From positions 1 to 47,739 of the forward strand of contig JAJRUL010000033.1 in the NCBI GenBank assembly GCA_024277795.1: DNA of 47,739 nt, in the 5' to 3' direction. Each line of letters starts with the position of its first letter. Positions within the stretch are counted from its first letter, which is position 1. Below, one piece after another: positions 1 to 7,902 of the stretch. The position numbers and the translations under genes are program-made. The notes beneath the pieces are model-generated. The model did no database searches. It worked only from the letters and a program-made list of their open reading frames with translations, and had not been told where the DNA came from. The DNA is from Candidatus Zixiibacteriota bacterium (GTDB lineage: Bacteria; Zixibacteria; MSB-5A5; GN15; FEB-12).

Positions 1-878
1 AATGTAAACTGTGCGGAAGTAGACATACTAAACTCTGATTTATCAATATTATGCCGATCACTCTTAGAAAAACTGGAACTCAGCAATTCCAATGTCCTTC
101 TAACTGTTTTGCGATTTACCAAGCTTGTTGCAGGTGTTATTAGCCCGAGGATAACTCCCGCAATCGTTGGATGAATCCCTGACTTGAGAGTACATAACCA
201 AACTGCACTTCCAACAAGTATGAAAACGCCAACATTACGAACACCTATTCTATTCATGAGAAGTATCAAACCAAATCCGCTTGCTGACATCGCAAGCCAT
301 ATCAAATGAATGGTCTCAGTAAAAAATATCGCAATCACAGAAACCGCCAGAAGATCATCGACTATTGCCACAGATAAGAGAAATATCTTGAGACTATGAG
401 GGACTCGTTTACCCAGTAGACTTAATACACCGACAACAAAGGCAATATCAGTTGCCATCGGAATTGCCCAACCCGATTGGGCGGGTTCACCATATTGTAG
501 AGCAAGAAAGATTATTGCGGGAGTGACTGCCCCTCCAACGGCAGCCGCCGCAGGCAAAATTATTTTATGCTTCTCACTCAACTCACCGCTAGTTAATTCC
601 CGCTTGAGTTCTAGCCCTATAACAAAGAAAAAGATTGCCATCAAACCATCATTTACCCAATACCACAACGGATATGAGAGGCCAAAGTCACCTATTTTAA
701 GACTCAGCAATTGATTCCAAAATGCTTGATATGATGCCCCAAAAGGTGAGTTTGCAATTGATAGAGCGATAATAGTACAACTGAGAAGAACTATTCCACC
801 TGATGCTTCCAAATGGAAGAAATGTTGAAAAGGCTTCGTGAGCTTTTGCACCCGACGTAAAGGCAATTCTTGTTTCAT
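1..878 (-). CDS. nhaA: Na+/H+ antiporter NhaA, C-terminus cut by window edge
   Basis: Inner-membrane antiporter that expels Na+ in exchange for protons. Reading the minus strand from the ATG at 876-878 gives an open frame through base 1, so the C-terminal part lies outside the window; about 292 residues are visible. Family signatures are clear: FFFVIGLELKRE after the second helix, the MATDIAFVVG segment, and AIVDDLLAV, which holds the paired aspartates that form the ion site in E. coli NhaA. Hydrophobic helices alternate throughout. It starts 4 bases after the last base of the exchanger stop codon, so the two genes are probably cotranscribed as an ion-homeostasis pair. The start is supported by the usual NhaA N-terminus with HFFHLEASGG a few residues in. 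Confidence 0.95.
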   Translation of the reverse strand, partial: MKQELPLRRVQKLTKPFQHFFHLEASGGIVLLSCTIIALSIANSPFGASYQAFWNQLLSLKIGDFGLSYPLWYWVNDGLMAIFFFVIGLELKRELTSGELSEKHKIILPAAAAVGGAVTPAIIFLALQYGEPAQSGWAIPMATDIAFVVGVLSLLGKRVPHSLKIFLLSVAIVDDLLAVSVIAIFFTETIHLIWLAMSASGFGLILLMNRIGVRNVGVFILVGSAVWLCTLKSGIHPTIAGVILGLITPATSLVNRKTVRRTLELLSSSFSKSDRHNIDKSEFSMSTSAQFT

Positions 879-881
879 AGA

Positions 882-2108
882 TCAAAACACCCTATGCATA
901 TCGTTGTATGATATAGTTTCTATCATCTCATAAGCCATATATGTAACACCCAATAAAAACAGAATAAGCCCTTCTTTTCTCGAAAGACGGGTACTTGTCG
1001 AAAGAAAAACTAAAACGACAACAAACAGCAACCCCATCGCCATTAAACTTTGTACTGCTCCAACATTAATCGTTATAGACTCAGCCAAAGGAGGTTGAAC
1101 AAATAGACCGGCTATACCCAGTACAGCAAATATATTGAAGATTGCACTACCCAAAAGGTTGCCAATTCCGATTTCAACAGCATTCGATCTTGCGGCTGAC
1201 AATGAGACTACTATCTCTGGTGCAGAGGTACCGAGTGCTACAATTGATAATCCGATCAGGAAATCAGGGATTCCAAAAAAATTAGCAAACCATACCGCAC
1301 CATACCCTTGTGTAGTTCCATCAATCAATTCTGCTTTGCCCACAAGCAGATGACAACCAATCATAACGATTGTCAGACCTGCCACTGTGCGAACAAAATG
1401 AGAGACAAGTCCACCCCTCTCTTTGTTATTAGCTCTTTTCAGATCTGCCTGCTGTATATTGGAAGAGCGCATATCTGTAGTAGTCTCACTTGTCCTATTA
1501 TTGTTTCGCCCAACAATTATGATATACAGATATATGGCAAAGAGTACTATCAAAACCACAGCCTCAGCAAAGTCTAACTTTAGGTTGAGTAGACCAATAG
1601 TGCTAATACTGTCAAGTAGGTTCGTATTGATCGAAGGTGCACCAAGAAAGAGTAAGGCAAGCAATGATCCAAAAATCAATACTGGTGCATCAAATCGAAT
1701 AGTCTGACGATTGATGGCCAACCCCCCTTTTGTCAAAAAAGCCAAACCACCAAGAATGACAGATATATTCAAGATGTTTGACCCGACAACATTTGCAACT
1801 GCGATATCTCCCCTTCCACCAAAACCCGCAACCATTGATGTAACTAATTCAGGAATGCTTGTTCCGAATGCGACAATTGTCAATCCTACAAGGAAGGGAG
1901 AGACATTAAAATGCTCGGCAATCTTTTGGGAAGAAGCAACAAGCATATCGGAACCTTCCCATATCAAAAGAATGACTGAAAAAAAGAGGAACAATTGTGC
2001 AAGAAAGAGTACTGCCCCTGATAATAAAGAGGCTACAATCAATACCCACGTTATGAAACCGACCAAAAAAGGGACTATCAACAACGCTATATTTTTGTTT
2101 ATGGTCAC
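882..2108 (-). CDS. Calcium/sodium antiporter (CaCA family, YrbG-like)
   Basis: Inner-membrane cation exchanger of 408 residues. It carries both alpha repeats of the CaCA superfamily: the first with GLTIVAFGTSIPELVTS and a following GSNILN, the second with GLSIVALGTSAPEIVVS and GSAIFN. The GTS(I/A)PE motifs hold the ion-binding acidic residues. About ten membrane segments are visible, with a hydrophilic loop of about 40 residues between the halves (NNNRTSETTT to NKERGG). The start is a GTG at 2106-2108; an AGAGGA stretch about 12 bases upstream is the only plausible ribosome site. nhaA follows directly, so the pair may couple Na+ extrusion to Ca2+ efflux. Substrate preference (Na+/Ca2+ versus K+-dependent) cannot be read from the sequence. 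Confidence 0.93.
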   Translation of the reverse strand: MTINKNIALLIVPFLVGFITWVLIVASLLSGAVLFLAQLFLFFSVILLIWEGSDMLVASSQKIAEHFNVSPFLVGLTIVAFGTSIPELVTSMVAGFGGRGDIAVANVVGSNILNISVILGGLAFLTKGGLAINRQTIRFDAPVLIFGSLLALLFLGAPSINTNLLDSISTIGLLNLKLDFAEAVVLIVLFAIYLYIIIVGRNNNRTSETTTDMRSSNIQQADLKRANNKERGGLVSHFVRTVAGLTIVMIGCHLLVGKAELIDGTTQGYGAVWFANFFGIPDFLIGLSIVALGTSAPEIVVSLSAARSNAVEIGIGNLLGSAIFNIFAVLGIAGLFVQPPLAESITINVGAVQSLMAMGLLFVVVLVFLSTSTRLSRKEGLILFLLGVTYMAYEMIETISYNDMHRVF

Positions 2109-2339
2109 GATAACAGGGTTTCCTCTTGTATCTGGCCGTCATGTCTTCTTCGTCCGTTATACAAGTTCAATATCCACAGGACGCAAAAACTGTTAAAGGA
2201 GCTACACTTTAGGGCCATGAAAAAGCCTATCAACCAACCGTAACTTTCGTTATGGCAAAATCCAACCTGTATCAAACAGATTATAGCATTCTATCCTATT
2301 TATCGTGCTGTACCAATATAGAAGGCCGGAAATTGATAA

Positions 2340-2357
2340 GAATACTTCACCGTATTC
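2340..2357 (-). terminator. Weak candidate terminator after queD
   Basis: GAATAC and GTATTC form a 6-bp perfect stem around a 6-base loop, 4 bases past the queD stop on the minus strand. Only a short T-rich stretch follows, so this is tentative. Confidence 0.3.
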
Positions 2358-2360
2358 TCC

Positions 2361-2723
2361 TCATTTTCCTTCATAGATGCACCGACTAGAATCTGTCTCA
2401 AAAATTGTAATCCTGCTTAATTGGGGTAAGTCAGGCAAAATACGTTCCCATAGCCAGTGACAAATATATTCAGTCGTTGTCAATTCTAATCCATCAATAT
2501 CATTGAGATGTGTATGGTCAAGCATTTTGATAACAGGAGTGGCTGCTTTCTTGATTTCTGCATAATCGATCAAAAAGCCCGTTGACGGATCGACTTCACC
2601 AGCAACTTCGATTTCTACTCGATAGCTGTGTCCGTGCAGGTTATAACAGGGATGATCTTTCGGCAAGTGTTCCAAACGATGACTCGCTTCAAAATGAAAC
2701 CTTTTAGATAACTTAACTCTCAC
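2361..2723 (-). CDS. queD: 6-carboxy-5,6,7,8-tetrahydropterin synthase QueD
   Basis: Second step of 7-deazaguanine synthesis: converts dihydroneopterin triphosphate to 6-carboxytetrahydropterin in the cytoplasm. At 120 residues it is the normal length. The zinc histidines are visible in FEASHRL and LHGHS, and the catalytic cysteine sits just before the latter in CYNLHGH. LDHTHLND and a late acidic residue complete the active site of this T-fold family. The start is a GTG at 2721-2723 with no convincing ribosome site, but no other start precedes FEASHR. It is the last gene of queC-queE-queD, 76 bases behind queE, so expression probably depends on the upstream promoter. Confidence 0.96.
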   Translation of the reverse strand: MRVKLSKRFHFEASHRLEHLPKDHPCYNLHGHSYRVEIEVAGEVDPSTGFLIDYAEIKKAATPVIKMLDHTHLNDIDGLELTTTEYICHWLWERILPDLPQLSRITIFETDSSRCIYEGK

Positions 2724-2799
2724 AGACTCAGCCTGCCTTTCAGTTTGACACTCAACATATTCAACCTAATCCAATCTAAAACCGTCGGAAAAGTAACTG

Positions 2800-3552
2800 C
2801 TATCTTTCTCGCTCATTACCAAAAGCAAGGATATGCAATCGAGGAGAAAAACGAAAGCCGTGTTTGAAGCATTGTTCAATGACAAATGGCATATTCATTC
2901 TCTGTCGCGATTCGGTAATCCCTTCCGGCATCAACATAATCATCTCAGTCGGAATAAGTTGACCATAGTTTGCCATCATCTCATCAATGTCAGCTTCGTT
3001 TGAAACAACAAACTTGAAGTCAGCCTGTTCAGTTGCAACAAGCTTATATATTGCCTCTTCTGATAGGTTCTCATCGATTGACATTCCATTATTGGATAGT
3101 TTCGGCGAACAGTTCCACCATGAAACCTTCTCAATAAGTTCATCAGTTGGGACAAAAAGACCATTGGTTTCAATTTCTGTAAAAACAAACCCAACTTTAT
3201 GAAGTTCATCAATCAACGCAGGCAAATGGTGAGCAAACAACATCGGCTCACCACCTGTCAGAACAATATGAAAAGATTCTATCTCACAAGAAAAAGCCTT
3301 GGCCTTCTGATGAGCTATCTTTGCAATTTCGAATACTGTCATCAATTTGTCTGACTCTATTTTTTTCGGATCCCATGTGTAGCGTGTATCGCACCAACTA
3401 CATCCGAGATTGCAATAGTTGAACCGTATGAAAAGCGCAGGGTATCCTGAAAACCTTCCCTCTCCCTGAACTGAAACAAAGATTTCATTGACAGGAAGCT
3501 GACTGCCTAACTCTGTGGGTATATTCTGCACATTTTTCATCGATTGACTCAT
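2800..3552 (-). CDS. queE: 7-carboxy-7-deazaguanine synthase QueE (radical SAM)
   Basis: Radical-SAM enzyme that converts 6-carboxytetrahydropterin to 7-carboxy-7-deazaguanine. The cluster motif is CNLGCSWC (C-x3-C-x2-C, the usual radical-SAM spacing), preceded by the family's EIFVSVQGEG and followed by CDTRYTWDP; LTGGEPM is the glycine-rich SAM site. An ATG at 3588 would overlap queC by 28 bases. The ATG at 3550-3552, just past the queC stop, gives a 250-residue protein closer to the family length and is preferred. Middle gene of the deazaguanine operon. The assignment is firm; only the start is open. Confidence 0.95.
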   Translation of the reverse strand: MSQSMKNVQNIPTELGSQLPVNEIFVSVQGEGRFSGYPALFIRFNYCNLGCSWCDTRYTWDPKKIESDKLMTVFEIAKIAHQKAKAFSCEIESFHIVLTGGEPMLFAHHLPALIDELHKVGFVFTEIETNGLFVPTDELIEKVSWWNCSPKLSNNGMSIDENLSEEAIYKLVATEQADFKFVVSNEADIDEMMANYGQLIPTEMIMLMPEGITESRQRMNMPFVIEQCFKHGFRFSPRLHILAFGNERER

Positions 3553-3560
3553 CACACTAC

Positions 3561-4256
3561 TCACTCTGACTCCTGATAGCGAGTACAATCAGTGATCCCC
3601 GCATCCTCAAAACCGCCACGTCGAATAACACAACTGTCACATTTGCCACAAGCCCGACCATCATCATTGGCATCATAGCAACTAACAGTCAATGAATAAT
3701 CAAACCCAAGTTTTGTCCCCAATGTTATGATCTCACCTTTTGTGAGATGCATGAGTGGTGTTTTAATAGTAAAACCATTTCCATCAATCCCCGCTTTTGT
3801 GGCTACATTAGCCGTATCTTCAAATGATTGTATGAATTCAGGGCGACAATCGGGATAACCGGAGTAATCGACAGCATTGGCTCCTATGTATATCACTTTC
3901 ACATCAAGCACTTCCGCCCACGCAACCGCGTAAGAAAGAAATATCAGGTTTCGTGCGGGAACATACGTGACAGGGATCTGGTGTCTCATGCGATCTTTGT
4001 CACCATCTTTAGGCAATTCGATTGTGTCTGTAAGTGCAGACCCGCCAATCATATCAAGCGGTGCACTAATAACTAGATGCTTCCTCACCTCAAGCCATTC
4101 CGCAATTCTATGTGCGGATTTCAGTTCTGCTCTATGTCGTTGGCCATAGTCAAAACTGAGTGCAAAAAGCTCACATCCGTTTGATTTCGCAAAAGCCCCA
4201 ACCGTTGCTGAATCAATTCCTCCAGAAAGTAGTATGACCGCTTTTTTATCATTCAT
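3561..4256 (-). CDS. queC: 7-cyano-7-deazaguanine synthase QueC
   Basis: ATP-dependent ligase that turns 7-carboxy-7-deazaguanine into preQ0. At 231 residues it is full length. The N-type PP-loop [10 protein letters not shown] is at residues 9-18; the C-terminal zinc site has four cysteines in CYDAND...CGKCDSC. It leads the queC-queE-queD run and diverges from the GNAT-like gene, with 89 bases between the two starts. I saw no preQ1 riboswitch in that gap. queF, folE and tgt are not in this window, so the route from preQ0 onward cannot be judged here. Confidence 0.96.
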   Translation of the reverse strand: MNDKKAVILLSGGIDSATVGAFAKSNGCELFALSFDYGQRHRAELKSAHRIAEWLEVRKHLVISAPLDMIGGSALTDTIELPKDGDKDRMRHQIPVTYVPARNLIFLSYAVAWAEVLDVKVIYIGANAVDYSGYPDCRPEFIQSFEDTANVATKAGIDGNGFTIKTPLMHLTKGEIITLGTKLGFDYSLTVSCYDANDDGRACGKCDSCVIRRGGFEDAGITDCTRYQESE

Positions 4257-4345
4257 ACTATAATCTCGTCATTGACTTGAAAAAAGGCAAGCAGTCAAGT
4301 ATCATGAAGAATAAGAATAGCTGTTATTTCTTATCGGAAGGATAC

Positions 4346-5098
4346 ATGAAGGTAGCTCAATACAAAGTCATCACCGCAAAAGAGAACCGGGAAATTGTGG
4401 CTAAAGCAGATGCTCTGGTTTACCGCGAGTGGCCGGAATTCATGCTCCATGATCCGGTGGCTGATCTTTTTTCTGACTGTTACAGAGATTTGCCCGAATT
4501 CCAGTTTGCTCTTGTTGATAGCGATTCTAATGAAACTGTCGCTATCGGCAACTCGATACCGCTTTCATATCATGGTGAAATACACGAACTGCCCGAAGAA
4601 GGGTGGGACTGGGCCTTAACGAAAGGGATTGATGACTATAAAAGAGGGAACAAACCGACATTACTTTGTGCGTTACAAATCGTTGTCTTTGGTAACAATA
4701 GAGGGAAAGGGATAAGCAGTAAAGCTGTCACGGCTATGAAAAAAATCGGTCAAATGTCAGGACTGCACGACCTAATTGCTCCTGTACGTCCCTCTCAAAA
4801 ATCTGACTACCCGTTGATAGCTATTGATCGGTATATAAAGTGGCAGAATGATAACAAAGAACCTTTTGACAGTTGGCTACGGGTACATACTAAGCTAGGT
4901 GGGAAGATTATCAGACCATGTGTAAAAGCAATGAGAATAGATGGAACGATAGAACAATGGACAGAATGGACTGCACTCTCATTCAAAGAGAGTGGTAAGT
5001 ATATTGTACAAGGAGCTTTAGTACCAATCGATGTCGATCTTACAGCTAATCGGGCTGTTTATATCGAACCGAACGTCTGGATGCACCACCGCACTTAA
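4346..5098 (+). CDS. GNAT-like N-acetyltransferase family protein
   Basis: About 250 residues, resembling a family usually annotated as GNAT acetyltransferase of unknown substrate. Recognisable landmarks are YREWPEFMLHDP near the start, AIGNSIPL, LCALQIVVF followed by NRGKGIS (the acyl-CoA phosphate loop of GNAT folds), LIAPVRPS, SWLRVHTKLGG and the C-terminal YIEPNVWM. The frame is open from a TTG at 4277, but the ATG at 4346 has GGAAGG just upstream and matches the expected N-terminus, so it is preferred. It diverges from queC and converges on mtnN, with which it shares stop-codon bases. No substrate can be inferred. Confidence 0.8.
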   Translation: MKVAQYKVITAKENREIVAKADALVYREWPEFMLHDPVADLFSDCYRDLPEFQFALVDSDSNETVAIGNSIPLSYHGEIHELPEEGWDWALTKGIDDYKRGNKPTLLCALQIVVFGNNRGKGISSKAVTAMKKIGQMSGLHDLIAPVRPSQKSDYPLIAIDRYIKWQNDNKEPFDSWLRVHTKLGGKIIRPCVKAMRIDGTIEQWTEWTALSFKESGKYIVQGALVPIDVDLTANRAVYIEPNVWMHHRT

Positions 5099-5868
5099 AC
5101 TTCGCTTTTTTGCCAGTTTAGGATTATCTGTTCGGTTGGTGATGTCGACTCGGCTTGATCACGATAAGACATAATCCGTAGCATAGTACTCACTATCTTA
5201 TATGAATTTTCCGATGCTACTTTCAGGTAAGCATCAAAGTCATCTGTCGCAGATTCACCACCTGTATCTGATATTGTACGGATAATGACAAAGCTCACAT
5301 CATTGAGATGGCATGTATATCCGACAGCCGCCCCCTCCATTTCAGTTGCTACTGCACCGAATTCACGTTGAAGCCAGTTTATCTTCCGGGGATCGCTGAT
5401 AAATCGATCGCCTGAACAGATAGTACCAACGATTACTTTCGGGTTACCCTTTTTCTTTTCGATAACATCGTCAAAAGCATAGCAGGCAAATTTCACAAGT
5501 TTGGTATCAACCTCCAGTATCCGACCAACATCAGGCAGTTCCCCGTGTTGTCGTCCGAAAGCGGTCAAATCAAAATCATACTGGACGACATTATTTGAAA
5601 TAACGACATCCCCACGTGAGAGATTTGGCAGTAAGGCACCTGCTAAGCCTGTGAATATAATCAAATCTACGTTGAAGTAATCTATCATAATCTGGGTACC
5701 GATAGTGGCATTTACTTTGCCGATCCCTGATTGCAAGAGAACAATCTTCTTCCCAGACAATTGACCGACAGTAAACTCCATTCTGGCAATAGTCTTTTTC
5801 TCCACAACGTCCATACTTTTGGTAAACAGGACGATTTCCTCGCTCATTGCTCCAATAATACCTATCAT
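5095..5868 (-). CDS. mtnN: 5'-methylthioadenosine/S-adenosylhomocysteine nucleosidase
   Basis: Cytoplasmic hydrolase that removes adenine from methylthioadenosine, S-adenosylhomocysteine and 5'-deoxyadenosine, the last being a by-product of radical-SAM enzymes such as QueE nearby. It has 257 residues. Family motifs are IIGAMSEEI at the N-terminus (catalytic Glu), FTGLAGAL, ATEMEGAAVG (substrate-binding Met and Glu) and IIRTISDTGG (catalytic Asp). The ATG at 5868 follows AGGTGA at suitable spacing. Its TAA overlaps the TAA of the convergent GNAT-like gene on the other strand, leaving no room for a terminator between them. Confidence 0.95.
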   Translation of the reverse strand: MIGIIGAMSEEIVLFTKSMDVVEKKTIARMEFTVGQLSGKKIVLLQSGIGKVNATIGTQIMIDYFNVDLIIFTGLAGALLPNLSRGDVVISNNVVQYDFDLTAFGRQHGELPDVGRILEVDTKLVKFACYAFDDVIEKKKGNPKVIVGTICSGDRFISDPRKINWLQREFGAVATEMEGAAVGYTCHLNDVSFVIIRTISDTGGESATDDFDAYLKVASENSYKIVSTMLRIMSYRDQAESTSPTEQIILNWQKSEV

Positions 5869-6104
5869 CTCTCACCTATTTTCATGTTGTTTTCCAAAAG
5901 TGCTTAGTACTCCTATCGACAGTTTTGATCGGATGTTTGAGCTATGATAAACCAAACAAACCGATTGATTTATCGAACCTATAGAAACTACCAATTTCTT
6001 CGTTTTTTTACACATTTCACGTGACAGTTTAGCCCCCTCATCGTACCTTCTCGCTTGAAAAAGTAACAGAAACTGTACAACATTTTCTTATTATTGGAGT
6101 TCAG

Positions 6105-6722
6105 ATGAAAAACATACTAATCCTATTGAGTATTTGTTGCCTGTTCATGGTTTCATGTAGCTCAGAGCAGAAGACAGAACAAAAAACAGTCGCTAAAACT
6201 GATTCAGGGTCTCAGTTTGAAACAATTTCTGAAGGTATACAATTAGACGGAAAATCAGTAACTTTGGCAGGAATTACATTCACTCCACCTTCAATATGGA
6301 AAGATCTTGGCCCGAGTGGGATGAGAAAAGCCAACTATGCTCTCGATCCTGTCGAAGGCGAAACCGAAGCTGGATCTGTTGCTGTCTACTATTTCGGTAA
6401 GAATCAAGGGGGAACTGTTCAAGCGAACCTTGATCGTTGGGCTAGTCAAATCGGTTCTTCTGATTCAGCAGAATCAGATATCAGATCAACTTTGACTGTG
6501 GACGGAATGACAGTTAGTACAATAGAAGTTGGTGGTGCCTATAATTCTTCTATGGGTACAGCAATGGATGTATCAAAAGATGCTAAAGCCAACTATCGCC
6601 TCTTGGGTGCAGTAGTAGAAGGTCCGGAAGGAAATGTCTTTTTCAAATTGACAGGACCTGACAAAACAGCTCAGGCAATGTCAAAGGGCTTTGTCACAAT
6701 GATACAGAGCTTACATAAATAG
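6105..6722 (+). CDS. Predicted lipoprotein, unknown function
   Basis: A 205-residue protein with a lipoprotein signal: MKNILILLS, a hydrophobic core and a cysteine at residue 18 in FMVSC, then a charged, Gln- and Lys-rich linker. The rest is a single globular domain with TFTPPSIWKDLGPSGMRKANY and a C-terminal FFKLTGPDKTAQAM helix. Similar short lipoproteins exist in other bacteria, but I do not recognise a named family. GGAG lies 5 bases before the ATG. The gene stands alone and is followed by a strong terminator. Confidence 0.75.
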   Translation: MKNILILLSICCLFMVSCSSEQKTEQKTVAKTDSGSQFETISEGIQLDGKSVTLAGITFTPPSIWKDLGPSGMRKANYALDPVEGETEAGSVAVYYFGKNQGGTVQANLDRWASQIGSSDSAESDIRSTLTVDGMTVSTIEVGGAYNSSMGTAMDVSKDAKANYRLLGAVVEGPEGNVFFKLTGPDKTAQAMSKGFVTMIQSLHK

Positions 6723-6754
6723 AAACAGCATCTCTTCTAACGTTGAGACAGCAC

Positions 6755-6790
6755 AAAGCGCGATCAGTTTTATCGATCGCGCTTTTATTA
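6755..6790 (+). terminator. Rho-independent terminator after the lipoprotein gene
   Basis: AAAGCGCGATC (6755-6765) and GATCGCGCTTT (6775-6785) form a perfect 11-bp stem with a 9-base loop, followed by a T-rich run. It lies between two convergent genes and may act both ways. Confidence 0.9.
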
Positions 6791-6806
6791 TTATTGTTTT
6801 TTCACA

Positions 6807-7721
6807 TCAAAAATTGTAGGAGAATTCAATTATCGGGATACCGGGGAAGAAAGCATCTTCACCTCCGACATTAAAGAAGGCGAGATCAACGGAAATACTC
6901 TCTCCAAAGAACCGTAAACCATAGGAGATCAGGGGATCATCAACACCGGGAAATACCCAGTTTTCAGTCACCAATGATATTGTACGAGCAAAACGATACT
7001 CTCCGCCAAGCAGTACTGCGGGTTTGTCGGCAATTTCATCTCCAACATACCCATATCCAAGGCCGAAAGTCATTGATGCATCACCCGAACCAATTGTCCC
7101 CGTCCCAAATAAAATACCTGCTATTTTGCTGTTATTTACACCGTTTTTAGGAATACGAACCATCAGCATTGATCCTGCTACCGAAAAAGTTTCTTTGGCA
7201 GTAAAGCCGATTTTTGTAAAACCGTAGATAAGTTGTTCATCCAAATCCAATCCTGGAATAATCGAGACACCCCCTCCAAGAGAAATATTGTCCGTTACTC
7301 CGATTGCAATACTTGGGAAAAAAATCAGAATATCTGAGAAATATCCCTGACCTTTTTTCAATGACCTCCCGGTTGGAGAAACATATAGACGAGTTTGATT
7401 CGGGTTTTCAAACCAATACTTCCCGCCCTTGAAAGCACTTTCGGTAACCTCTCGCATCTCCTTAATCTTGGTAATTGCAATAGTCAAAGACCCTGAGTTT
7501 GTCTCAAACTGTATTGTGTTTCCATCAACCTGAAGAATCCTCCCAATCAGAGTAGAGCCGTCAGTGAGCTTCAATACTTGAGTATATCCTTCAGGGGGAA
7601 CGCGTAAGTCAACTTCCGCATAGATACTTGAGGATACGACAAATATCAGAACAAGAAAGCAAATGATAGATATTCGGGTTGTTCTATGTTTGGTTGCAGT
7701 TTTCAATACATTATTTAACAT
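6807..7721 (-). CDS. Predicted outer-membrane beta-barrel protein
   Basis: A 304-residue secreted protein. The signal peptide is unusually extended (basic first 16 residues, hydrophobic core to about residue 35, SSIYA cleavage). Residues about 45-90 form a small beta domain (LKLTDGSTLIGRILQVDG, then a lysine-rich KIKEM), like domains seen in other outer-membrane proteins that handle nucleated or bound cofactors. The remainder is glycine-rich alternating beta strands (ISLGGGVSIIPG, MTFGLGYGYVG, VLLGGEYRFA) ending in FSYNF; a terminal Phe is the signal for barrel assembly. AGAGGAG lies 8 bases before the ATG. Ligand unknown. Confidence 0.75.
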   Translation of the reverse strand: MLNNVLKTATKHRTTRISIICFLVLIFVVSSSIYAEVDLRVPPEGYTQVLKLTDGSTLIGRILQVDGNTIQFETNSGSLTIAITKIKEMREVTESAFKGGKYWFENPNQTRLYVSPTGRSLKKGQGYFSDILIFFPSIAIGVTDNISLGGGVSIIPGLDLDEQLIYGFTKIGFTAKETFSVAGSMLMVRIPKNGVNNSKIAGILFGTGTIGSGDASMTFGLGYGYVGDEIADKPAVLLGGEYRFARTISLVTENWVFPGVDDPLISYGLRFFGESISVDLAFFNVGGEDAFFPGIPIIEFSYNF

Positions 7722-7840
7722 ATAACAACTCCTCTGTTTTCACATACGGTGTCTGTCATAGTATTCACTTGAGATTATAGATTACTGTACAAAAATAGAG
7801 TAATTCGGAGCATAGTGTCAACGTTTTTGTTGATATAACA

Positions 7841-7876
7841 TAACAAAAGCTATCCACACACAATATGGATAGCTTT
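7841..7876 (-). terminator. Terminator after the OmpA-family gene
   Basis: AAAGCTATCC (7846-7855) pairs perfectly with GGATAGCTTT (7867-7876) around an 11-base loop. On the minus strand the stem is followed by TTTTG, just past the stop at 7903. Confidence 0.85.
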
Positions 7877-7902
7877 GTTCTATTTGGGAAGCAATACGTT
7901 GA

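Noticed and set aside
1711..2196. 161-residue plus-strand frame opposite the exchanger
   Set aside because: It is antisense to a clear membrane transporter and its composition is that of a shadow frame.
4257..4345. preQ1 riboswitch upstream of queC
   Set aside because: The 89-base gap contains only a short TTGACT/AGTCAA symmetry; no preQ1 aptamer pattern was found.
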